Source of the DNA: JACPPO01 sp965262505
GTDB taxonomy: Bacteria; Acidobacteriota; Vicinamibacteria; Vicinamibacterales; UBA2999
Direction: 5' to 3'
Length of the DNA stretch: 64,000 nucleotides
Assembly: GCA_965262505.1 (NCBI GenBank)
Contig: CBDHFM010000030.1
Coordinates: 930,001 to 994,000 of the forward strand
Shown one piece after another: positions 1-9,513 of the stretch (positions are counted from its first letter, which is position 1; each line of letters opens with the position of its first letter). A program made the position numbers and the translations under genes. Under the pieces are notes generated by a model. That model did not search any database, had not been told where the DNA came from, and saw only the letters and a list, made by a program, of their open reading frames with translations.

Positions 1-34
1 CAGGTCGGTGGTTCGAGTCCACTCGCCGGCTCCA
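1..34 (+). tRNA. 3' end of a tRNA, probably tRNA-Thr (partial)
   Basis: The window opens inside a tRNA. Visible are a T-stem pair GGTGG/CCACT around the TTCGAGT loop, the 3' acceptor strand CGCCGGC, the discriminator T and an encoded CCA. The implied 5' acceptor strand GCCGGCG, together with the variable and T-arm sequence, resembles bacterial tRNA-Thr. The anticodon lies outside the window, so the amino acid is an inference. Confidence 0.8.
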
Positions 35-304
35 CGATAACCCTTCGATTCGGCAAAGACTTGCAGCGTATGCCGCTTTGGCACGGCGCGAGACCATCGC
101 GTCTATCGTCCAGGCCATCGGCAACGTCGAACGGCACGGCAACCATTCCCGTGGAGATTGCTGGTGAAGCTACATCAAGGTGCTGCCCGTGCCAGACCTC
201 GATTGGCGCCGGACATCGCTGCCTGTGACACAATATCGCCACGTCCGCCGAAGGTGAGGACTGCCCATGTTCTGGGACACGCGGCGACGCGAAGGAGGCC
301 CCCA

Positions 305-2170
305 ATGAAAGCGAGAACTGTCCTCTTCGTGACATTGGGTTGCACCGTGGCCCTCTCGTCGTTGGCTGCGGCGACGCAGACCCTTCTCATGAACCGGCTG
401 GGACCATCGCAGATGGTTCTGTATATCGCCAACGCAGACGGTGCAGGCGAACGGCCGCTGTTTGGCACCTCCGGCTTCGACTACAACGCGTCATTTTCGT
501 CGGACGGCCAATGGATCGTCTTTACGTCCGAACGCGCCGGTTCGGGTCAAGCGGATATCTATCGTGTCCGTCCGGATGGCTCGGGTCTCGAGCGTCTGAC
601 GAACGATCCGGATCTGGACGACCAGGCGGCGATGTCTCCCGACGGTGGTCACGTCGCGTTTGTCTCGACGCGTGGTTCGCACACCGCCAATATCTGGATT
701 CTCGATCTGAACACCAGGCAGGCGCGCAACCTGACAGGTGGGCGGACGCCGGCAGGTGCGGCGGACGCAGGCACGTTGAACGGGTCTTTCAGGCCTTCCT
801 GGTCGCCCGACGGCACGTGGATCGCGTTCACGTCGGACCGGAACTTTCCGTTCAAGCCGCACGTCGAGCCGGCACCCGGTTGGGAGCATCCGCAAGAGCT
901 GAGCATCTACGTGATGCGGCCTGACGGTCGCGGGCTCCGCAGGTTGACGCCGGCGGGCGTGACTGCCGGGTCGCCGAGGTGGTCACCTGACGGTAAGCGC
1001 GTCGTCTTTTACGAATTGCCGACCGCGCTCACGTTCGCGGCACGCGTGTTCGCGCAAAACAGGGTGACCTCGCAGATCGTGTCAATCGACGTGGCCACCG
1101 GCGCCAGAACCGAGCACACCTCAGGTCCGGGCTTGAAAGTGTCGCCGCAGTTCCTGGGCGCCGATCGGATTGGGTATCTGGTCAAGGCCGCGCCTGCGGC
1201 GGAGCAAGCCGGTCTGGCCTTCACCACGGGCGCGACCGGCACCCGCGGATCATTTCGGAATCCCGCCTGGTCGCCCGATGGCATGCGCGTCGTGTATCAC
1301 AAAGCCGACTTCACGGCGCGCCCGCAGAATCAGCCGCTGTATAGCTGGGACCCCGATACGGACGTGCAATACACGGATGTGTTTCCGCAGTTTTCCAGAG
1401 ATGGGAGGTTAGCGATTAGCGACCTGCGGAATTTAGCCACGCCGATGGCATCCATCTCCGTCATGGCCGCGGACGGCTCCAACAGGAGAGTGGTGTTCTC
1501 CGATCCGTCGGGTTCCGCCTTCGTTCCCACCTGGTCGCCGGACGGCCAGTGGATCGCGTTCGGGTTCGGCGTGTTTTTCGGCGCGCGCGACACGAGACCA
1601 GCGAAACTGATGATGGTGCGGGCGGACGGTGCGCCGCAGACCAAGGACCTCACGACAGGAACGCCCAACAGCGGATTTCCAAGCTTTTCACCCGACGGAA
1701 CGCGGATCGCGTACCGCGTCTGGGGTGAATACGATGGCAAACGTGAGTACGGCATTCGCGTGTTGAATCTGGCAGACGGCTCGGTGAAGACGTTGACGAC
1801 GGAACTGGACAACTTTCCATCCTGGTCGCCGAACGGCGATGTGATTGCGTTTACCCGGCGTTCCGGGGGCACCGAAGACTATGACTATGACATCTTCACG
1901 ATGCGGCCAGACGGTACGAATGTCAGGCGACTGACGGACGCGCCGGGGAACGACAGCCACTCATCGTGGTCTCCTGACGGGCAATCCATTCTGTGGACGA
2001 GCGGACGCTACGGCTTCAAGGACGAGGCGGCGCTGTACGACAACGCGTTTCAACCGTTCGCACAAATCTTCACCATGAAGGCAGATGGTTCGGATCAGCG
2101 GGTCCTGACCAGAAGCCGCTGGGAAGACTCCATGCCGGCCATCGTGCCACCAGCCGCTCAGACACGTTAG
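305..2170 (+). CDS. exported TolB-like beta-propeller (PD40/WD40-like) protein
   Basis: The product is 621 aa with an N-terminal signal peptide (MKARTVLFVTLGCTVALSS...). The rest is many repeats of the TolB/PD40 type, each with the consensus 'P.WSPDG..IAF.S.R.G..DIYVM..DG', for example FSSDGQWIVFTSER near residue 65 and SWSPDGQSILWTSGR near residue 560. Such propellers bind proteins or peptides in the periplasm; no catalytic residues are apparent. ATG 305 is chosen because GGAGG lies 8-12 bases upstream and it gives a clean signal peptide; a longer in-frame reading from 158 would have no leader. It stands alone between the tRNA and a DUF1080 gene. Partner and ligand are unknown. Confidence 0.85.
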   Translation: MKARTVLFVTLGCTVALSSLAAATQTLLMNRLGPSQMVLYIANADGAGERPLFGTSGFDYNASFSSDGQWIVFTSERAGSGQADIYRVRPDGSGLERLTNDPDLDDQAAMSPDGGHVAFVSTRGSHTANIWILDLNTRQARNLTGGRTPAGAADAGTLNGSFRPSWSPDGTWIAFTSDRNFPFKPHVEPAPGWEHPQELSIYVMRPDGRGLRRLTPAGVTAGSPRWSPDGKRVVFYELPTALTFAARVFAQNRVTSQIVSIDVATGARTEHTSGPGLKVSPQFLGADRIGYLVKAAPAAEQAGLAFTTGATGTRGSFRNPAWSPDGMRVVYHKADFTARPQNQPLYSWDPDTDVQYTDVFPQFSRDGRLAISDLRNLATPMASISVMAADGSNRRVVFSDPSGSAFVPTWSPDGQWIAFGFGVFFGARDTRPAKLMMVRADGAPQTKDLTTGTPNSGFPSFSPDGTRIAYRVWGEYDGKREYGIRVLNLADGSVKTLTTELDNFPSWSPNGDVIAFTRRSGGTEDYDYDIFTMRPDGTNVRRLTDAPGNDSHSSWSPDGQSILWTSGRYGFKDEAALYDNAFQPFAQIFTMKADGSDQRVLTRSRWEDSMPAIVPPAAQTR

Positions 2171-2392
2171 GCCGCTCAGGATTCTGCGACCTTAGGCCAC
2201 CCGACGGTATTCTGATAGTCTCTCCTTCTCGACTCGTTAAAAATGTCACCTGAGGTCCACTCTCGTGGAGAGCGGGTTCGGCCTGACGTCGATGAGTGCG
2301 AAGGAATTGGGCCGCGCGGACGTCCGGCCCAGGACGCCGGTTTTCGTTGTCTAACTCTTGTTGAACGATTTGAGCGAAAAGGAAATAGAGAC

Positions 2393-3013
2393 ATGCCACG
2401 TCATTACTCGATCATGCTGCCATTGTTCGTCCTTCTCTGCTGGACGCTGCCGGCCAAGGCCCAGCAGCCAGCGGCCAACTCACTGAGCGCCAGCGAGGCG
2501 GCCGACGGCTGGATTCTCCTGTTCGACGGCCGCGCGCTGTCCGGCTGGTCGCCGACGGGGGACGCCGATTGGAAGGTGGAGGAGGGGACGATCGCCGCGA
2601 CCATGGGCTCGGGTTTTCTCGTCACGTCCAGGCCGTTCGACAACTTCGAGTTCAAGACCGATGTCTGGATCGACGAGACGGCCAACAGCGGCGTGTTCTT
2701 CCGCTGTGGGGAGGGAAATCCCGGTGCCAGGGCTTGTTACGAGGCGAACGTCTTCGACACGCACGATCGGTGGCCGACCGGGAGCATCAACAACCTCGAA
2801 ACGTCGCTGCCGAACCCGCCGGATACCATCGGAAAATGGAATACGTTTGAGATCCTGGCGGACGGCAACCATCTGGCCATCACGGTGAACGGCCGGACAA
2901 CCGTGGACGTCCAGGACGAGAGGCTGGCCAGCGGGCCGATCGCGCTGCAGGAAGGTGGCGGCGGCGGGATGGGCTTGGTGCGGTTTCGGAACGTCAAGAT
3001 CCGGCCGCGTTAG
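2393..3013 (+). CDS. exported DUF1080 (3-keto-disaccharide hydrolase-like) protein
   Basis: The product is 206 aa: a signal peptide ending near AKAQQ, then a single DUF1080 beta-sandwich. Family hallmarks are GWILLFDGRALSGW, WKVEEGTI, NFEFKTDVWID..ANSGVFFR, GKWNTFEI and a C-terminal 'GPIALQ.GGG..G.VRFRNVKIRPR'. The fold is a concanavalin-like jelly roll. Characterised members hydrolyse 3-keto-glycosides, and many others are uncharacterised carbohydrate-binding proteins. The start at 2393 follows an AAGGAAA ribosome site. It stands apart from its neighbours, with 222 bases upstream that hold nothing recognisable. Confidence 0.85.
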   Translation: MPRHYSIMLPLFVLLCWTLPAKAQQPAANSLSASEAADGWILLFDGRALSGWSPTGDADWKVEEGTIAATMGSGFLVTSRPFDNFEFKTDVWIDETANSGVFFRCGEGNPGARACYEANVFDTHDRWPTGSINNLETSLPNPPDTIGKWNTFEILADGNHLAITVNGRTTVDVQDERLASGPIALQEGGGGGMGLVRFRNVKIRPR

Positions 3014-3153
3014 TCCTGTCGTTGAAACAGACCCGCAGCGTTCCTCGCTGCAGGTGGATCGCTTTCAGATCGGGCGGGAATCGGTGTCCGTGGTAGCTGG
3101 GTGCGTGGCTGAGCCGGCGCGCATGCTCTGTGCGGACCGCGGGGCGTGGGATC

Positions 3154-4986
3154 ATGGCAATGGTGACTCTCTCCCCGCTCGAGAACGCGCTCACCCGCTA
3201 CTGGGGGTACACGGCGTTCCGGCCGCTCCAACGCGAAGCGATGGAGGCCGTGCTCGCGGGCCGCGACTCGCTGGTCGTGCTGCCGACCGGCGGCGGCAAG
3301 TCACTCTGCTTTCAGGCGCCCGCGGTCGTACGTCCGGGCCTCGCGGTGGTGGTCTCCCCGCTCATCTCGCTGATGAAGGATCAAGTGGACACGCTGGTGG
3401 GCACCGGCGTGCCTGCGGGGCTGTACAACAGCTCGCTGACGTCGGCCGAGAAAGGGGCGGTCGTCGCGGGGCTCCGAGAAGGACGCTACCGCCTGCTGTA
3501 CGTCTCGCCAGAGCGTCTGGTCGGCGAAGGGAGCGAGGGGTTTCTCACGCTTCTCACGTCGTGCGGTGTCAGCTTCGTCGCCGTGGACGAGGCGCATTGC
3601 ATCAGCCAGTGGGGACACGATTTCAGACCGGAGTACCGTCAGCTCGCTCAACTGCGCCAGCGGCTGCCCGGCATCAGCCTGCAGGCGTACACGGCCACTG
3701 CCACCGCCCGCGTCAGGCGCGACATCACCGCACAGCTCGGCCTGGACGATCCAATCGAGCTCGTCGGCTCCTTCGACCGTCCGAATCTCCTCTACCGCGT
3801 ACTGCCGAGAGCCGTGCTGAAACGGCAGTTGCTCGACGTCCTGGCGCGCCACCGGCAGGAGGCCGGCATCGTCTACTGCACCTCGCGGCGCGAAGTCGAT
3901 GCGCTGGCGGCCTGGCTCACGGCCGAGGGCATACCCGCCCTCCCCTATCACGCGGGGTTGGGCGAAACCGAACGCAGCCGGAACCAGAACGCGTTCCTGA
4001 GTGAACGGGTCGACGTCATCGTCGCCACGGTCGCGTTCGGGATGGGCATCGACCGCTCGAACGTGCGGTTCGTCGTGCATGCCGGAGCGCCGCGATCCAT
4101 CGAGCACTATCAGCAGGAGTCCGGACGGGCGGGACGCGACGGCCTCGAGGCGGAATGTCTGCTGATCTACTCCGCCGCCGACTTCATGAAATGGCGCGTG
4201 ATGCTGGAAGGCAGCGGCGAGCTGACCGACGCCAGCAGCACGCTCCTGCGGCAGATGGAGCGGTACGCGGCGAGCGTCGGCTGTCGTCACCGGCATCTCA
4301 CCGAATACTTCGGTGATCCGTATACGAAAGACGGCTGTGGCGCGTGCGACTACTGCCTCGATGAGCTGGAGCCCGCCGCCACCCCGGTGATCCTCGCGCG
4401 CCAGATTCTGTCGTGCGTCGTCCGGGTCGGACAGCGCTTCGGCGCCACGCACGTGGCCAGCGTCCTGCGCGGGCACGCCAGCGAGCAGGTCGTCGCCAGA
4501 GGACACGAGACGCTGAGCACCTTCGGCTTGTTACCCCAGGCCTCGGTCGCCGAAGTACGCGGGTACATCCAGCAGCTCAGCGCCTTTGGCCTTCTGCGGA
4601 CGACCGACGACGTGTACGGCGTACTCGCACTAACGGCGACGGGCCTGGAGCTGCTGAAAGACGAGGCCAGCTGCCCTGGTCTGACATTGGCCCGCCAGCG
4701 GCCGCCACGAAAGGACGCACCACGCGCGCGGTCGCGCGTGGAGACCGAATCGTGGCAGGACGTCGACCGCGGGCTTTTCGATCGCCTTCGCGCGGTGAGG
4801 CTGGCGGCGGCTCGCGAGCGCGGTGTGCCGCCGTACGTGATTTTCCACGACGCAACGCTGCGCGAGATGGCCAAGCTTCGACCCACCTCGATCGACGCGT
4901 TGCGCTCGGTCAAGGGGGTTGGCGCACGCAAGGCCGACGATCTTGGCGAACTCTTCCTGTCGGCGATTCGCGAGCACGCAGTCTAG
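3154..4986 (+). CDS. recQ: ATP-dependent DNA helicase RecQ
   Basis: The product is 610 aa, the usual length of bacterial RecQ (about 600-610). Visible parts are motif 0 (FRPLQREAM, residue 22), Walker A PTGGGKS (44-50), DEAH (145-148) followed by the aromatic-rich loop CISQWGHDFRPEY, and motif VI ESGRAGRDG. The zinc-binding cysteines lie at roughly 376-400 (C...GCGACDYC), then an RQC winged helix, then a C-terminal HRDC domain (about 535-605) with LRSVKGVGARKADDLG. RecQ unwinds DNA 3'-5' in recombination and replication-fork repair in the cytoplasm. ATG 3154 matches the usual RecQ N-terminus; a GTG at 3130 would add eight unlikely residues. No weak or missing catalytic residue is seen. Confidence 0.97.
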   Translation: MAMVTLSPLENALTRYWGYTAFRPLQREAMEAVLAGRDSLVVLPTGGGKSLCFQAPAVVRPGLAVVVSPLISLMKDQVDTLVGTGVPAGLYNSSLTSAEKGAVVAGLREGRYRLLYVSPERLVGEGSEGFLTLLTSCGVSFVAVDEAHCISQWGHDFRPEYRQLAQLRQRLPGISLQAYTATATARVRRDITAQLGLDDPIELVGSFDRPNLLYRVLPRAVLKRQLLDVLARHRQEAGIVYCTSRREVDALAAWLTAEGIPALPYHAGLGETERSRNQNAFLSERVDVIVATVAFGMGIDRSNVRFVVHAGAPRSIEHYQQESGRAGRDGLEAECLLIYSAADFMKWRVMLEGSGELTDASSTLLRQMERYAASVGCRHRHLTEYFGDPYTKDGCGACDYCLDELEPAATPVILARQILSCVVRVGQRFGATHVASVLRGHASEQVVARGHETLSTFGLLPQASVAEVRGYIQQLSAFGLLRTTDDVYGVLALTATGLELLKDEASCPGLTLARQRPPRKDAPRARSRVETESWQDVDRGLFDRLRAVRLAAARERGVPPYVIFHDATLREMAKLRPTSIDALRSVKGVGARKADDLGELFLSAIREHAV

Positions 4987-5122
4987 ACCCGCTCCAGGAA
5001 CTAGAACTCGGCGTGTCTGGACGCGTGATCGACGATTCCCGATAACCGATCACCTGGGGGACCAGCTGAACCCCAAAGAATGTGGAAATCAAGGCTAGAA
5101 TTGCGGTCGTCGGACGATCACA

Positions 5123-6661
5123 ATGACCGCCTTCCTGTACAAATCGCTGGTTCTGCTCCACCGCAATCCCGGGACTGTGCTCGGCGTGCTGATCGTGGCC
5201 TGGTTAGCGTCCGGGATCACGATGATGTACGTGGGCGCCATGCCTCGACTGAATGCCGCGACGCGGCTCGAGCGCCTGCCCGCGTTGGATTTCGACCGCG
5301 TGCGTCTGACCCCCTTTGAGGCGGCGACCTCGATCGGCCTGGAGGGGGATTTTGGCAGGACCGTGCTACTCGACGTGATGGAAAGACCCGCGTACCGCTT
5401 CGGCAGTGGACCGGTTCTGACGGTATTTGCCGACGACGGGGAGTTGTTGTTCGATGTCCCTCGTGACCGGACGACGGCGATCGCCAGCCGGTTCATGAAC
5501 CTTCCTGCAGACCAGGTGCATGAAGTCGGAGTCCTGACCGAACCCGATGTCTGGACGTACAACCGGGGTCGTCAGATGCCCCTCTACAAGTTCCAGGTGG
5601 ACGATCCCGCGGGCACCGAGCTCTACGTCTCCGCCCCCTTCGGAGAGGTCACGCTGATGACCACGAGGCGGACCCGCACGCTCGCGTGGCTCGGCGCGAT
5701 TCCACACTTGCTTTACTTTCCGCTGCTCCGCCAGAGCCCGCAGGTCTGGAGGCAGGTCGTGGTCTGGGGCTCCGGTCTCGGATGCCTGCTCGCGCTGCTG
5801 GGTCTCACGCTGGCGGTGATGAGGTCCAGAACCCCGTACGCCGGATTGTTGCGGTGGCACTACCTCGCGGGAGCCGTCTTCGGCGTGTTCACCCTGACCT
5901 GGGCGTTCAGCGGCCTGATGTCGATGGACCCGTGGGGCTGGCCGACCGGCAGGGGCCTGCAACTGGATCGCGACACGTTTACCGGCGGGCCGGTGGAACT
6001 CTCGCGTTTTCCGGCGAAGCCCGCGGCAGCCTGGAAAGAGCTGGGCCGCGGACAGGACATCAAAGAAGTCGAGTTCGTGAAGATTCAAGACGATCCGTAC
6101 TACCTCGTGCAGCTGGCCCCGGCACCGACCCAGGGGGGCGAACAGGCCGTACCCGATCAACTCCTGGTCGCGGCAGACTCGCTCTCGATCCGGGAGGAGC
6201 CCTTTAGCGTGGAGTCTTTGATGAGCCGGCTGCGGCAGGCGATCCCGGACATGCCGATCGCCGATTATCAGCTGCTGAGCGAAGACGATTCCTACTTCTA
6301 CTCGCGGCGAGGACATCTCCCCCGCGAGACGTCGTTGCCGGTCCTGCGGGTCAAGTTCGAGGATCCCGACGAAACGTGGTTCTATATCGATCCGGAGAGG
6401 AGCGAGCTGGTCGCGACGATTCATCGCCAGGGCCGCGTCCATCGGTGGCTGTACAACGGGCTGCACAGCCTCGACTTTGCGTTCTGGTACAACAATTGGA
6501 CCTGGGACGTCGCTTTGATCGCCTTGAGCTTGGGAGGCCTCGCGTCGAGCGGAGCCGGCCTCTTCTTGGGATTCAGGCGTGTACGCCGGCGCGTGGGGCG
6601 GGTGGCCACAGCGGTCGGGAAGCCAGCGACCCCTCGGGTCACGTCGCAGCCGATGACGTAG
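5123..6661 (+). CDS. PepSY-type integral membrane protein
   Basis: The product is 512 aa. It has an N-terminal membrane helix (about residues 13-35, VLGVLIVAWLASGITMMYVGA), a PepSY-like extracytoplasmic domain, and helices near 210-230 and 250-268. A second large soluble PepSY-like part carries 'PVLRVKFEDPDETWFYIDPERSELV', and there is a last helix near 455-485 followed by an arginine-rich tail. The repeated HRWLYNGLHSLDF motif is typical of PepSY-associated TM proteins, some of which serve iron reduction or siderophore uptake and some redox chemistry. No haem motif or strong ribosome site is visible. The specific function is unknown. Confidence 0.75.
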   Translation: MTAFLYKSLVLLHRNPGTVLGVLIVAWLASGITMMYVGAMPRLNAATRLERLPALDFDRVRLTPFEAATSIGLEGDFGRTVLLDVMERPAYRFGSGPVLTVFADDGELLFDVPRDRTTAIASRFMNLPADQVHEVGVLTEPDVWTYNRGRQMPLYKFQVDDPAGTELYVSAPFGEVTLMTTRRTRTLAWLGAIPHLLYFPLLRQSPQVWRQVVVWGSGLGCLLALLGLTLAVMRSRTPYAGLLRWHYLAGAVFGVFTLTWAFSGLMSMDPWGWPTGRGLQLDRDTFTGGPVELSRFPAKPAAAWKELGRGQDIKEVEFVKIQDDPYYLVQLAPAPTQGGEQAVPDQLLVAADSLSIREEPFSVESLMSRLRQAIPDMPIADYQLLSEDDSYFYSRRGHLPRETSLPVLRVKFEDPDETWFYIDPERSELVATIHRQGRVHRWLYNGLHSLDFAFWYNNWTWDVALIALSLGGLASSGAGLFLGFRRVRRRVGRVATAVGKPATPRVTSQPMT

Positions 6662-6683
6662 TCGTCGACGAGGCACTGTCGAG

Positions 6684-6833
6684 TTGACATTGAATGGACA
6701 GGCCGTGGCCACTCAGCTCGACGCGCTGGCCGCAACACTCGCGCGTGAGGGGTCTGAGAACGGCGGCACGACCCGAACCAGGTTCGTCGCGCTGGCCACG
6801 ATCGTGGAAGACCTCGCCGATCGCGTGCGATAA
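6684..6833 (+). CDS. possible 49-aa small protein (doubtful)
   Basis: A short TTG-initiated open frame between the PepSY gene and the first DUF6152 gene. It encodes a helical, Ala/Leu/Thr-rich peptide ending in TIVEDLADRVR. A GAGG lies about 10 bases upstream of the TTG. There is no family I recognise and no signal peptide. It could be chance in GC-rich DNA, and it is listed so the 250-base gap is accounted for. Confidence 0.2.
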   Translation: MTLNGQAVATQLDALAATLAREGSENGGTTRTRFVALATIVEDLADRVR

Positions 6834-6912
6834 TTCGAGCTGTCGCCGGCTGTCGAGGTGTTTCTCACAGACCCCGACGCAGGTGAGGACTTTAGTCGAA
6901 TCAGGAGATTTC

Positions 6913-7311
6913 ATGAGGAACTTCCGCACGTCGTTGGTTGTGGTCGTAGCGCTGTCGGTTCTCGCGCCGCCGCTGTTTGCGCATCACGGCCGGGGGCTGA
7001 TGTATGAAAGCGATGCCACTGCGACCTTAGAGGGCACTGTGTCGCGTGTGTTATGGCGCAATCCGCATATCGCTGTTTTCATTGATGTGCAGGATGAGAA
7101 CGGAACGGTCGTCACGTGGGAGATCGAGCACAGTAACATCACCACCTTGGCCAGACAGGGCTACAACCGCAATACCTTGCCGGTCGGTACAAAGGTCACC
7201 GCCGTGGTCACTCCCGGCACCGGCGGCGTTCCGGTTGGACTGATGGGCTATATCGTGCTCGAGGACGGAACCCAGATATTCAGTCGGAGGGGGTTGGGGC
7301 CCCTCGACTAG
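6913..7311 (+). CDS. exported DUF6152 family protein (copy 1)
   Basis: The product is 132 aa with a signal peptide ending ...PPLFA, so the mature chain would begin HHGRG. It carries the DUF6152 features: GTVSRVLWRNPHIAVFIDV with the invariant Asn-Pro-His, then GTVVTWEIEH, and a C-terminal 'LEDGTQIFSRRG'. The family has no known function to my knowledge. The start at 6913 has AGGAG nine bases before it. It is the first gene of a three-gene unit: a WEGDTLVV-family gene starts 35 bases downstream and a second copy overlaps that one. It is closest in wording to the copy at 18952-19386 (ARQGYNRN, GGxPVGL shared). Confidence 0.88.
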   Translation: MRNFRTSLVVVVALSVLAPPLFAHHGRGLMYESDATATLEGTVSRVLWRNPHIAVFIDVQDENGTVVTWEIEHSNITTLARQGYNRNTLPVGTKVTAVVTPGTGGVPVGLMGYIVLEDGTQIFSRRGLGPLD

Positions 7312-7346
7312 TGCACCCTAGCGTGAAGCCGAAGGAGATTGTCGCG

Positions 7347-8195
7347 ATGCCACATGGTTTCATGGGATGGACGGCCGTTGTGATGTCGGCGCTCTTCTTT
7401 ATGACGTTCGCGCCGACGGAGGCCCACACCCAGCCGGGCGGGGCCCAGGCCGCGAGCGGTGACAGCTTCGATCCGCGGGATCTCTCAGGAGTCTGGTTTC
7501 GCGGCGGGGATGTCCAACGGGGAGATCGTGGCTTTGGCCCCCGCGATACGGTGCCGGCCATGACGCCCGAGGGCGAGGCGAGGGCGCGGACCAACATTCC
7601 TCACAGGGGAGTTCGCGTCGATTTCATGGAACTGGCTGATTTCCCCGGTGAATCCAACGATCCAACGGTGGTGTGCAACCCCACCGGTTTTCCACGAATT
7701 CTGATCGATACGGCTCCGGAACTTTTCGAATTCATTCAGGTCGACGGCCGGCTGCTCCAGCTCATCCAGTGGGAACGAGCCATACGTGAACTCTGGATGG
7801 ACGGCCGAGAAGTGCCCGCGGGTGAGAACCTCGATACCATTGGGCCGGCGTGGTACGGCCATTCGGTGGCGAGTTGGGAAGGCGACACGCTGGTCGTCAA
7901 TACAGTCGGTATGGACGACCGGGCGTGGCTGGATCCGTTCGGACTTCCAAAGAGCTTCAACGCGCGTATCGAAGAGCGCTATCGGCGCGTTGAAGCGGAT
8001 GTTCTAGAGCTTCAATTGACGCTGTACGATCCGACGTACTACGTGACGCCGTGGGTGTCGGACACGAAGAGGTGGTCGCGTGATCCACGGGAGAACCAGA
8101 CCATGTACGGATGGTACGGAATGTTCTCAGGGCTTGGCGATTTGATTTGCGCGCCATCCATCAACGCGATTTTTCTGGATGACGTGACGAGATGA
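7347..8195 (+). CDS. exported WEGDTLVV-family protein of unknown function (a)
   Basis: The product is 282 aa with a signal peptide (..FAPTEAHTQP) and no recognised catalytic domain. Conserved blocks shared with eleven other proteins in the window are FDPRDLSGVW near the mature N-terminus, 'CNPTGFPRI', 'LWMDGREVP', GPAWYGHSVASWEGDTLVV (about residues 169-187), 'DDRAWLDPFG.P.S...RIEERYRR' and DPTYYVTPW. It follows AAGGAG and is translationally coupled to the next gene by an ATGA overlap. It forms one unit with the DUF6152 gene upstream. An exported, possibly substrate-binding or enzymatic beta-rich protein is likely; the function is not known. Confidence 0.82.
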   Translation: MPHGFMGWTAVVMSALFFMTFAPTEAHTQPGGAQAASGDSFDPRDLSGVWFRGGDVQRGDRGFGPRDTVPAMTPEGEARARTNIPHRGVRVDFMELADFPGESNDPTVVCNPTGFPRILIDTAPELFEFIQVDGRLLQLIQWERAIRELWMDGREVPAGENLDTIGPAWYGHSVASWEGDTLVVNTVGMDDRAWLDPFGLPKSFNARIEERYRRVEADVLELQLTLYDPTYYVTPWVSDTKRWSRDPRENQTMYGWYGMFSGLGDLICAPSINAIFLDDVTR

Positions 8196-9082
8196 AACGG
8201 ATTCTTTGGAAGTGCCTGACAAGGAGCGTCAAGGTGCGACGTTGTTTCGCGGGTGTCATTGCTGCCGCGGTGCTGGTGCTCCTTCCTGCCGGGGTGGAGC
8301 CGGCCAAGGCCGTTCCTGCTGAACAGGAAGCCGCAGCGAGCCAGTTTGATCCGCACGATTTTTCGGGACTTTGGTACAACTACACGTATCGGAATGGCGA
8401 CCGGGGCCGGGTGCGTCTTTTTGGCCCGGACGGCAGTCATCCTCCGCTGACGCCGGCGGGCGTGGCAAAGGCGAGCGGGCGTGTTTCTGCCGAGGAAGCC
8501 GACGTACCCACGAATTCAAACGATCCCATCTTTCAGTGTGATCCACTCGGGTTTCCGCGGATCCTGGATCGCCACGAGACTATCGAATTCATCCACACCG
8601 ACGACCGGGTCCTGCAATTTACCCAGTGGGAACGACGACTACGAGAAATCTGGCTGGATGGGCGCGAATTACCATCGGGGCAAGACCTCGATAATCTGGG
8701 CCCGGCGTGGTACGGCCACTCGGTGGGCGAATGGGAAGGGGACACATTGGTCATCAACACGGTCGGCATCAATGACCTGGCGTGGCTGGATCGTACGGGT
8801 CTTCCGATCAGTTTCGACGCGCGGGTCGAAGAGCGATGGACGCGGATCGACGCCGACACTCTAGAGCTTCGAATGACGCTCCATGATCCGACGTACTATA
8901 CAGCGGCCTGGGGCGGAGACTACCCGATCTTGTTCAAGCCGGAGAACCCCGACTACGTCAGCTACTACGGGTGGGACGGACTGTATTCGGGTGTCACCGA
9001 GCAGATCTGTGCGCCTCTCGATGAGGTGGAGATGTTCAACAAGAGAATTCGGGACCCTGGAAGCGTCGGCGTCACGAACTAG
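8192..9082 (+). CDS. exported WEGDTLVV-family protein of unknown function (b)
   Basis: The product is 296 aa and a tandem paralogue of the gene before it. Shared blocks are FDPHDFSGLW, 'CDPLGFPRIL', 'LWLDGREL'-like EIWLDGRELPSGQDLD, GPAWYGHSVGEWEGDTLVI, 'DLAWLDRTGLPISFDARVEERWTRIDADTLELRMTLHDPTYY'-type spacing and a C-terminal 'YYGWDGLYSGVTEQICAPLDEVE'. The start codon overlaps the previous stop (ATGA), so the two are probably co-translated. The N-terminus has a signal-type helix after a basic stretch. The tandem pair looks like local duplication. The closest relative elsewhere is the gene at 18017-18898. Function unknown. Confidence 0.82.
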   Translation: MKRILWKCLTRSVKVRRCFAGVIAAAVLVLLPAGVEPAKAVPAEQEAAASQFDPHDFSGLWYNYTYRNGDRGRVRLFGPDGSHPPLTPAGVAKASGRVSAEEADVPTNSNDPIFQCDPLGFPRILDRHETIEFIHTDDRVLQFTQWERRLREIWLDGRELPSGQDLDNLGPAWYGHSVGEWEGDTLVINTVGINDLAWLDRTGLPISFDARVEERWTRIDADTLELRMTLHDPTYYTAAWGGDYPILFKPENPDYVSYYGWDGLYSGVTEQICAPLDEVEMFNKRIRDPGSVGVTN

Positions 9083-9183
9083 AGTCCTGCTTGGGATCCT
9101 GACCGGCACTGCCACGTTGACGTTGAGCGGACAGGCTTCGCCCTCCGACGGCGGCGACTTCTGACTGACGCTCGGTTTTGCCA

Positions 9184-9513
9184 GTGAGCAAGAAGGATTA
9201 CCTTGCGTCTCTCATCGTCGCCGCGTCCACGTGGATTTCGGCGCGTTCGGTGCGCATCCGCGCGCTGCAGAATGCAGTCGTGGAGAGACTGTTTGTCAGT
9301 GAACAGATGGTGCTGCCGCCAGCGCGCCCGCAGTTCACGGATGACGAGCTCCTTGCCAGGGCGGACGACTTCAACGAGGCATCGGAGCGCTACTTTGCAG
9401 ACTACAAAGACCCCGCCTTTCTGCTCGGCAAGCCCTACACGGACACGATAAACTTCCCGCCGGTTTTTCGATATCGGCGTTCTCGTGCACTGGCTCCGTC
9501 TAAGTCCCGGTGA
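9184..9513 (+). pseudogene. N-terminal piece of a frameshifted class I methyltransferase
   Basis: This frame encodes the first part of the methyltransferase that continues at 9485. It ends in ...LGKPYTDTINFPPVF and then runs into unrelated sequence. If one T of the five-T run at 9464-9468 is removed, the reading continues 'PVFDIGVLVHWLRLSPGEVIAEFGAG', a seamless methyltransferase N-terminus. GTG 9184 is used as start; TTG 9178 is equally possible, and no clear ribosome site helps decide. Either the gene is broken or the extra T is a sequencing or assembly error. Confidence 0.7.

Noticed and set aside
35..304. Possible integration scar or phage attachment site behind the tRNA
   Set aside because: No repeat of the tRNA 3' end and no integrase gene in the window.
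5366..6712. 448-residue reverse open frame opposite the PepSY gene
   Set aside because: It is a GC-rich shadow: composition is Arg/Pro-heavy, there is no motif, and the forward frame has clear membrane helices and family motifs.
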